A DNA stretch of 64,000 nucleotides from NCBI RefSeq assembly GCF_003286085.1, contig NW_020825313.1, positions 5,270,001-5,334,000 of the forward strand, read 5' to 3'. A program made the position numbers and the translations under genes. Source of the DNA: Drosophila persimilis (lineage: Eukaryota; Arthropoda; Insecta; Diptera; Drosophilidae). The notes below the pieces were generated by a model that was not told where the DNA came from, did no database searches, and worked only from the letters and a program-made list of their open reading frames with translations. Position 1 is the first letter of the stretch. Each line of letters begins with the position of its first letter. Shown here one piece after another: positions 56,543-64,000 of this stretch.

Positions 56543-59500
56543 AGCCCTGTCTGTCTGTACGTTCGTACGTCTGTCCGTCCCTATTAGCGCCCAGTGCTCA
56601 AAGACTATAAGAGCTAGAGCAACGATGTTTTGGATCCAGATCCATACCAAGGAGGTATCTCCTCCTTGCCCTTGAGAGAGCCGGACAGTTGCAGATGAGA
56701 TGTTCCAGGGTTTCGATAGCCCCAGGTTCATCGCATTTCCTACACCTGTCTCTGTTGGTGATGCCTAGCTTTGCTGAATGTGCAGCTGCCAGGCAATGAA
56801 TGCAATGCAGGCAATGCCAGGAACCCAATAGATCCTTACTGACTTTGTCGTGCTTAGGGTATCTAGTGCCTCCCTGCTCCCTCCCTGCTCCCTGCTATGT
56901 TGAGGTGCTTATCTTGGTCCCTTCCCGTTTTCCAGTCTTCGGGTCCCAGAGATGAGATAGTTTTGATGTCGGGGAATGTTTGGGGGATCATGTAATCAGT
57001 ATCCTTGTGACGACATATTTCCTGATGCGATGAGGCGCTGTGCTGCCTTTCCCGCAATCAGGCGAGCGTGAATGTCCAAGGGGTCGATTACGAGTACAGT
57101 TTCGAGTGCTTTTGTTGGGGTTGACCTCAGCGCCCCTGTAATACAGAGCAAAGCCTGTGGCTGAGTCCTTTCCATAAGCTTATGATACGTTTTCTTTCCA
57201 GTAGCTTGCCACCACACTAAGACTCCATACAGCAGAGTTGGTCGCACCACCGAGATGTAAATCCAATGCATCAGAGCCGGAGACAGGCCCCATGTGCTGC
57301 TGAGCATCTTCTTGGATGCATAAAGCGCAATGGTGGCCTTCTTCACCCATTCCAATACATTGGGTTTCCATGCCAGTTTACTATCCAGTACTGTGCCCAG
57401 GTATTTGACTTGTGTTTTTGGGGTTAGCCTAGTTTGATTGATCTTCGGGAGGGTCCATATCGGTACCTTGTACCTCTTGGTAAAGAGGATGAGGTCCGTC
57501 TTGTCCGCGTTGATACTGAGTCCTACTTCTTCCGCCCACTCGCGAATCTCCCTGAGTGTTCGTTCCATTAGTGAGCTGAGGGTCGATGGGCAAACACCCG
57601 TAATAAGTATGCTTATGTCGTCTGCATAAGCTGTTATTTTTGGGGCCTTCCTATCAAATCTCTTAATGAGGTCGTCGACTACCAAATTCCACAGTAGTGG
57701 CGACAGGACTCCACCCTGAGGTGTGCCTCTGTGTGCCGTCTTAACCATGGAAGCGGTGCCCCACTCCGATTGCACCCGTCTACAACATAGGAGGTTTTTG
57801 ATCCAAACGTTGATTGCTGGGTGTATGTTATTCGCTTCTAGGCGACTTGTTGGTGGATACTAGCGAGTGTAGTGCCGTCTCCACTGATTTCCCTTTGGTG
57901 TAGGCGTGTCGGTTTGTTGACATCAGTCCCCCTACCTCATTCCTGATATGTAAATCCAACAGCTTTTCTAGTGTTTTTAGTATAAAGGAGGTAAGGCTTA
58001 TCGGTCTGTAATCCTTGGGACTCGCGTGGCTACACTTTCCTGCCTTTGGGAGGAAGACAACTCTCGAGGTTCTCCATTGGACAGGGATATTGCCCGTACT
58101 TAGGCATGCTGAGTATATTGCGAAGAGCCATGGGGTGATAACCTCTTTGGTCAACTGCATTATGGCTGGGAATATCCGTTCCAGTCCTGGTGCTTTTATG
58201 GCTGCGAAGGAGTCTATGGCCCTGTGGATTCTCTTAGTGGTTAACAGACCTGTTGGGGGGTGCTGTTTCTCGGTTGCCAGGTCCTGATGCTCCTTGACGT
58301 CAGTGACCTTGGTGCATCCAGGGAAATGCACCTCCATTAGTGCTGTTAGGGCTTCTTTACAGCCCTCTGTCCACTGTCCGTTATCTAGTTTTAGTTGGCT
58401 CTGTACTGTGGGCTGCTTTGAAAGCAGCTTCCGGAGCCTAGCGGTTTCGGGCACTTTCTCAATGTTGGAGCAGAAGTTCCTTCACGAGTTCCTTTGTGCC
58501 TTACGTATTTCCTTCTTGCAGCTCCCAAGTATGATTTTATATTCCTCATTGACAATCTCTTCGGTCGCTTGTTTGGCGATATTAAAGAATTCCTTGAGGT
58601 TGTTCCTTTGAAGAGAGAGATCTCGGTTCCACCAGAGTGGCTTGGACCTCTTCTTCGTTCTCGAAGGTTTGCACGCTGCGTGGTAGGCGTTCAGTAGCTC
58701 GTTGGATAGGATCTTTAGGGATTTCTCTATATCCTCCGCAGAATTAACTGAGCCCGGATTCGCGAGCTTCGAAGCAACTGTCTTTTTAAACTTTACCCAT
58801 TTGCTGTTCCGGGGGTTTCTGTAAATTGTTATCTTCGAAGAGTGTTCGAATTCGCACTTGAACTGGATGTACTTATAGTCTGAGAAGGATGGTCTTTCGA
58901 GGACTCTCCAGTCAGATACCAGAGTACTCTTTCCCGGGACGAAAGTTAGGTCACGTTTGACGAGGTGGGACCTAAGAAGGTGTGTTCCTCCCCGACGTTT
59001 GCTACGTCTGAGTTGGTGGATAAGATAAAGTCTAGGAGTGACTCACCTCTATCGTTGATGTTGGGGCTTCACCACACATTGTGATGGGCGTTGGCGTCTG
59101 CGCCAATGAGGAGTTGGAGATTTCTGGAGTCGGCTTCCGTCACCAGACTCCTAAGTTCTTCCGGTGGAGCGGGCCTGTCGTGTGCCATGTAGCAGGAAGC
59201 TGCCATTAGGCGCTTTTCCTCGCTCTCCAGCATCACCACCGTCAAGTCATCCGCGCTGTAATGAGACATAAGATGAGCATGGATTCCCTTCCATACGAGT
59301 ACGGCGGTTGTGTTCCTGCTTACCGATGTTGAGTAGAGAAGGTTGTAATTTGAGGACTTTAGTCTGCACGACGGGTTGACTATGATTGTCAGGTCACCTC
59401 CTCTTCCTCCGAGTCGTCCAGCGCAAGACCCTGGGCGGCCTCCACTATGGTCTCGACCTCGCCTGCCTGGAGGCTGTGCGCATCTTTGTCCCCGGGGTGG

Positions 59501-60960
59501 CGCTTTTTCAATTGTAGGTATACGCTACCTACGCCCCACGCCATCTTCTCGAACTTAGGATACAAGACAGAAGATACTGTCTCCTTGCTGATCTCGAGGA
59601 TAACATGCTGGCCCCCCTCGTTGAGTAGTGGGCTACTCGCATACAGCACCTTCCAGTCAGCCGTTGGCACGTCCGGATTTGGCCTTTGCAGCAGCTTCAG
59701 TGCTCGTTCCCCCTGGGCAGCAATGGGGAAGAGCACCTTCGCCTTTGGTATGGACAGGATCAGCTCCCTGTCTACCACCTCCAGCTTGGCCCCCTCCCAC
59801 AGAGCTTCCAGTATGGGCACCTTCTGCACCAGCCACTGCCGCGTTGGGTCGTCGTTGCAAATTGAGGATCTTGACCCCGTTCAGCCATCCCGCTCCATCA
59901 AACGTGGGCATGGGAGCGCTGGGGTCCTCCTCCATTCGCGTGAACAGTGATTCAACGAGCTGCGCGTGGATTAACTTCCACTGCGCCGCCGTCATCTTAC
60001 CATTCTCGTCGCTGCGGTCTATCAAGGCCACAATGAGATGTCTCTTGGACACTTCGCTCATGGCCTTCTGTCTCGGCTTCCTTGCCTTCGGCTGGGGGGT
60101 AGCCACCTTGAGCCCGCGTTGCCCCTTGTTCGCCGGAGTGTCTTTGGCAGCACTCTCGATCGAGCGTTGCCTCTTGGGGGCCAACATCTCCTCCACCTTG
60201 TTGGCGAATCCACCGTTTGTTGCCTTCATCTGGGGCAGCTGCGCGTAGTGTTCGCGACACTCCTGTACCCGTTGCTCAGCCCAAGCTAGCTTGGACTTCT
60301 CCTCTGGGAGATATCCGCCTTGCCCCGGAGCCGGCTCAGTAACTTGAGGGCCGCCTTAAACTGAGCTTTTGCCTTCATCCCCTCCCTGGAACGCTTCGGC
60401 CCTTCCCTACGCAGGGACATGATTCCTGGTTCCGGCGAGCGGAGAAGGCTTTCTTCTTCTGTTTTGCTAATGGATTGCACGCTCTCCGGGTCCGAGTCTG
60501 TGTCGACAGCGGCACCCGCGCGGCTCACCCTGCAACGCGTCGTTTTTGTGGCAGTAGTATTACAACTGACATGGCCTGCTCCCGCCATGCCCAAGGTGTG
60601 ACCGCTGGCGACACGCAGAGAGGATTGCTCCTCCCCGTGCCCGCCGGTGGTAGAATTCACGCTTTCCACCGACGTTTGGGTTGTCATCCCAACCCGTGTG
60701 TGCTCCTTTCCAGCCTCCATGTTTGGCCCGAAGGTCCATACTGTTTTATATTTTTCGGGGGGACCACCCCCTAGCGTTTTATGGCCCTGGTTCAGTTCCC
60801 CCGACTTTAGATCGGGAAGACGATGGACCATCCCGGACAGGGCAAGCGACGGTGCATTACCTTCGCCCGGGATAATGCAGGGTCCATTGCCCAGCCGGCA
60901 CCCTCGTGAAGGGTTCAGCTGGAGGAGTTTTGCCACCCAGAACTCACTGCTGGGTTAGTA
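56543..60960 (-). mobile_element. Unit L4: right parental LOA-A copy
   Basis: RNase H part 56598-57057 has a private deletion of about 0.23 kb near 56880, filled with CTCCCTGCTC repeats. RT C-half is open for 259 codons (56996-57775, YADD). RT N-half is at 57828-58454 and keeps HAYTKGKSVETALHSLVS, which L1-L3 have lost. Endonuclease is at 59069-59269 with the shared TGA; ORF1 at 59389-60936 keeps the full C-tail. At the right it passes into uninterrupted LOA-B. Confidence 0.87.
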
Positions 60961-61074
60961 TAGATTAGGTAGAGACGGCCGCCAAGCTCACTCGGAGCCC
61001 AGCACACCTAGGCCGGTTTCGGCCCGTTGTGATACCGCTTGGGATCATTCCCTCCCTGCAGATGAGACTTCATG

Positions 61075-61980
61075 TCAACAGTTGTCCCATCCAGATGCCC
61101 TTATAAAGTTGACGATCTTTCTGGGACATAGCGTGGACATCTCCGAGATGTCGTTCAGAAAGGCAGAGCCCAAGTGATGCAGCCTCCTTCTGCTGAGAGC
61201 TGGACAGGAACAGAACAGGTGTTCCACTGTCTCCTCCTCGTCCTCGTCTCTGCAGCTGCGGCAGAAATCATTGTATGGGGCACCCAGCCTGTTTGCGTGA
61301 TTACCTACTAGCCAGTGTCCTGTGAGGGAACGTATGACTGCGCTGCACCTTTCCCAGCCTAGTTTGCAGAGTTCTGAGGTGCGCTTCTTATCTATGGTCG
61401 GCCATGTTTGCCGAGCTGTGCGACAACGTGGCCCTATTTGCCAGCTGTTGTCTGTTAGCCGCATGTACTGCTCTTTTATGATGAGCTTGCAGGTGGCCAT
61501 AGGCATACAAATATCCTCCTTATCTTGGAGAAGGGGGGTCGTAGTACCAGATCTGGCCAGCTCGTCCGCTATGCAGTTGCCCTCGATGTCCCGGTGTCCC
61601 GGGACCCATATAAGGCTGATAGAAAATTGCTTAGCCATCTCGTGAAGAGATCTGCGGCACTTCGGCACAGTAGCCGAGTTCGAGGAGATCGCGTTAAGTG
61701 ATCTGATCGCAGCTTGGCTATCGCTGTAGATGTTTAGATTGGTTGCCGTGGTGGTAACCATGTGAAGGCAGTACAGAGCCTCCCTGATTGCTGTAACTTC
61801 CGCTTGGAAGACGCTACAGTGATCCGGAAGCCTGAAAGATTGCCTTATGTTAAGTTGTTCAGAGTAGATTCCTCCTCCAACCCTGCCGTCCAGCTTCGAG
61901 CCATCCTTGAAGATGCTTATAGCCCCGTCTGGGCCGGGGAGTCCCTCGAGCCATTCGTCTCTATGAGGTGCTGAATGGAG
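61075..61980 (-). pseudogene. LOA-B RNase H and C-terminal Cys-rich tail
   Basis: On the minus strand: FKDGSKLDGRVGGGIY (first Asp), FQAEVTAIREAL (Glu), NIYSDSQAAIRSL (Asp) and WVPGHRDIEGNCIADELAR (His and the last Asp), a complete RNase H motif set. The tail CRSCRDEDEEETVEHLFCSCPAL precedes the stop at 61075. The part from 61075 to at least 61950 is one open frame. It is separated from RT by a stop and frame break at 62000-62083. Confidence 0.85.
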
Positions 61981-62082
61981 TCTCCGCGTGCTCCCTTGGA
62001 ACTTGATAGTCCGTTCATGCTGGGACCTTTTATTTTTTATTTATTTTCACTCCGATGAGTGACCTATATGTTGAGGTACCCA

Positions 62083-63836
62083 TTATTCAGGGTCCCTAAG
62101 ACGTATTGCTGGCAATTCTGCCCGCTCTTTTCCTGCAAGGTCAAGGCTCTGAAGGCATAACATGGCGTTTAGCGCATCATTTGATGTAGTTTGAAGAGCT
62201 CCACTGATGCAGAGGGCGGCCGTTCGCTGAACCTTGCCTAGCTGATTGGTGTTCGTCCTTTTTGTTAGGGCAGGCCACCAGACAGTAACTCCGTAGTCCA
62301 TCGGACTATGCTTGGGTTCATGCCCCACTTTAGTCCGATAGCTTTTTTGCAAGTATAGAGTGCTGTCGTTGCCTTCCTCACTCTATCCTTGACATTCAGG
62401 TTCCAGCTAAGCTTTTTGTCAATTACCAACCCTAAGTAACTGGCACTGTCGCTGAAGGAGAGCCTGTATCCGTTTAGTGTTGGGGGGTTGAGGGGCGGCA
62501 CCTTGTATTTTTTTGTGAATAACACGAGTTCCGTTTTCGAGGGATTCAGTCCCAATCCGCGCGATTCTGTCCATTCGGACAATCGAGCAAGCTTTGCGGT
62601 CATTAGGTCGCATAGTGTTTGGGGGTATTTCCCCGCAAAGATAATTGCAACGTCATCCGCGTATGCCACTACTTTACAGCCCCCCTCTTCCAGGTCGCAT
62701 AGAATCTTATTGACTGCAATGTTCCATAGAAGAGGAGACAGAACTCCCCCTTGCGGGGTTCCTCTGTTGACATACCTTGACTGGGTGGACGATCCCATCG
62801 ATGATGTCACCGTCCTGCGTATGAGCAATTGATCAATGAGCATCACCAAGTGATGGTCCACCCCCAGGTCAGTCAGGGCTTCAGTAATGGCGCCCGGTGT
62901 GACGTTGTTGAAGGCTCCCTCGATATCGAGAAAAGCTATTAGTGAGTATTCTTTGAGATGCAGGGATTTTTCTACACTCGAGATCACTTCGTGAAGTGCC
63001 GTTTCCGTGGATTTTCCTTTCCGGTAGGCATGCTGCGCACTTGAGTACAGCTGGGGACTTATGGTGGTCCGTAATTGTAACCCGATAAGTCTCTCAAAGG
63101 TTTTGAGTAGGAAAGACGATAAACTGATTGGTCTAAAGTCTTTTGGGGTTGAGTGTGAGGCTTTGCCTGCTTTAGGGATGAAAACTATCCTAGCCTTAAG
63201 CCACGCTTGCGGTATTGTACATACCGCCAGTATCTTCCTGAAGATACTATGTAGCCAGTTGATGGCCGTCTCCCCGGCCCTCTGAAGCTGGGCCGGGATT
63301 ACCTGGTCCGGGCCTGGCGATTTAAACGGGTTGAAGCTGTTTACTGCCCAACTTATGTTCCGTTTTGTAAGGATATGGTCCATCGATTCTACCGATCCCT
63401 CTCTTGGGAGGTGAGACGGCTCGGTGGATGTGCATCCGGGGAAGTGCGTGTCGAGCAAAATGTGCAGGGACTCCTCACTAGAGTTGGTCCACGTGCCATC
63501 ATTCTTTTTGAGGTACCCTACCGAGGGGGTGGTTTTTGAGAGAACTTTCCGGAGTCTTGCGGCCTCCGAGGTTTCCTCGATTTCGGAGCAAAATTTTTGC
63601 CAGGAGGCTCTTTTAGCCTTCCTCGTTTCCTTTTTGTATAGTGCTAGACTGGTTTTAAAGTCTGCCCAGTGAGTATCCTCCTTAGTTCTTGTGGCTCTGT
63701 TGAATAGAGTCCTGCAAGTTCTACGAAGGGTGTCTAGTTGCTTGGACCACCAGGGGGGTTTCTTTTTTCCCCTTGGTCTGGTAGAGGGACATGCTGCCTT
63801 GAAGGCTTTGTTGCACGCATCCGTAAACCTGTTCAC
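62083..63836 (-). pseudogene. LOA-B reverse transcriptase
   Basis: The main frame (62265-63836, 523 codons) contains PPWWSKQLDTLRRT, FKSPGPDQVIPAQL, PKDFRPISLSSFLLKTFERL and HAYRKGKSTETALHEV. Motif A is FLDIEGAFNN, motif B RGTPQGGVLSP and motif C YADDVAIIF. A small deletion and frameshift near 62300 moves the thumb to 62083-62352 (DYGVTVWWPALTKR), which stops at RLRDPE. Sequence left of this to 62000 is low-complexity TTTTATTTTT. Upstream coding runs off the window at 64000. RT core residues look intact. Confidence 0.86.
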
Positions 63837-64000
63837 AAGACGGTTTAGGTTGTCTTCAGTGTTCGGGCAATTAGGGGCGTTAGGAGGGAGTAGCTCCTCC
63901 AGGGTTGTGTTATATTTTTCCCAGTTGGCTTTTCTGGGGTTGATATAGTCGGTTGGTTTGGGGATCTCGAAGGATAATATCGTCTCGATATACCTGTGGT

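Larger units (their letters stand above)
28505..61216. repeat. Higher-order tandem array of LOA-A/CR1 composite units
   Basis: The same CR1-to-LOA-A join (GCCTTAACTG/AGCCCTG) recurs at 28505, 33723, 37799 (with one base changed), 39533, 44551, 46293, 48035, 53056, 54798 and 56543. Spacings are 5218, 4076, 1734, 5018, 1742, 1742, 5021, 1742 and 1745 bp, so units run L-S-S three times and then L. The 4076-bp spacing is an S unit with a 2334-bp CR1 insertion including its target duplication. The period is 8502 and 8508 bp for the last two L-S-S blocks. Units differ by very few bases. Confidence 0.93.
60961..64000 (-). mobile_element. LOA-B LINE, 3' part (continues past the window)
   Basis: A second LOA-clade LINE, clearly diverged from LOA-A. 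3' untranslated sequence is at about 60961-61074, then RNase H (61075-61980) and RT (62083 to beyond 63836). The border with LOA-A is not sharp by eye. LOA-A seems to have joined at the LOA-B 3' end. All array L units contain only the first 250 bp or so of this element. Confidence 0.83.

Noticed and set aside
28505-61216. CRISPR-like regular repeats
   Set aside because: Units are 1.7-5.2 kb retrotransposon fragments in fly-type DNA. There are no short direct repeats with unique spacers and no cas genes.

Overview
The window reads as repeat-rich, probably pericentromeric or otherwise heterochromatic, DNA of a drosophilid fly. I see no convincing host gene. Almost everything derives from transposable elements whose proteins have typical Drosophila relatives: BEL/Pao and Ty3/gypsy LTR retrotransposons, a Tc1-type DNA transposon, a CR1-clade LINE and two LOA-clade LINEs (called LOA-A and LOA-B here). 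Family names rest on protein motifs read by eye, not on database searches.

Region 1 (1-20152): a minus-strand tandem array of BEL/Pao copies. Five LTRs (870-1310, 4681-5121, 11016-11456, 13861-14301, 19680-20152) separate internal regions. Each of the four left LTRs is both the 3' LTR of the copy on its right (polypurine tract beside it) and the 5' LTR of the copy on its left (tRNA-Trp primer-binding site beside it). Four of the five leaders carry the same gag-protease deletion with an identical junction. Only the copy at 14302-19679 keeps gag and protease. One unit holds an extra 2.5-kb internal duplication without an LTR. The array ends inside the gag gene of a Ty3/gypsy element (20153-21212, with a tRNA-Lys-type primer-binding site).

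Region 2 (21213-25334): gypsy LTR-like sequence, AT-rich sequence without a recognisable gene, a dead Tc1-superfamily transposon with exact TA target duplications (22503-24137), unassigned sequence, and a scrap of LOA-A ORF1.

Region 3 (25335-61216): a plus-strand CR1 LINE, itself split by a 291-bp solo-LTR-like insert, leads into a higher-order tandem repeat. Its building blocks are CR1 fragments (+) and LOA-A (-) joined tail to tail. Short units (S, 1742 bp) hold 816 bp of LOA-A 3' end, a small CCGCTATT microsatellite and 888 bp of CR1. Long units (L, about 5.0-5.2 kb) hold a nearly full-length LOA-A, a scrap of LOA-B and 370 bp of CR1. They run L-S-S-L-S-S-L-S-S-L, with a period close to 8.5 kb. 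All units share disabling lesions (reverse-transcriptase motif A lost in both elements, nonsense codons in LOA-A endonuclease and RNase H), so the array grew by DNA-level duplication and not by retrotransposition. One S unit later received a fresh CR1 copy with an intact 677-codon RT reading frame.

Region 4 (about 60960-64000): the last L unit runs without a break into a longer LOA-B element (RNase H and RT), which marks the right parental flank of the array.

Together the window shows two independent cases of defective retrotransposons turned into tandem repeats by recombination: one through LTRs, one through a composite of two LINEs. With few exceptions the elements from 1 to 21 kb and from 28 to 64 kb lie on the minus strand, so plus-strand transcription across the locus would be antisense to BEL, gypsy and LOA elements.
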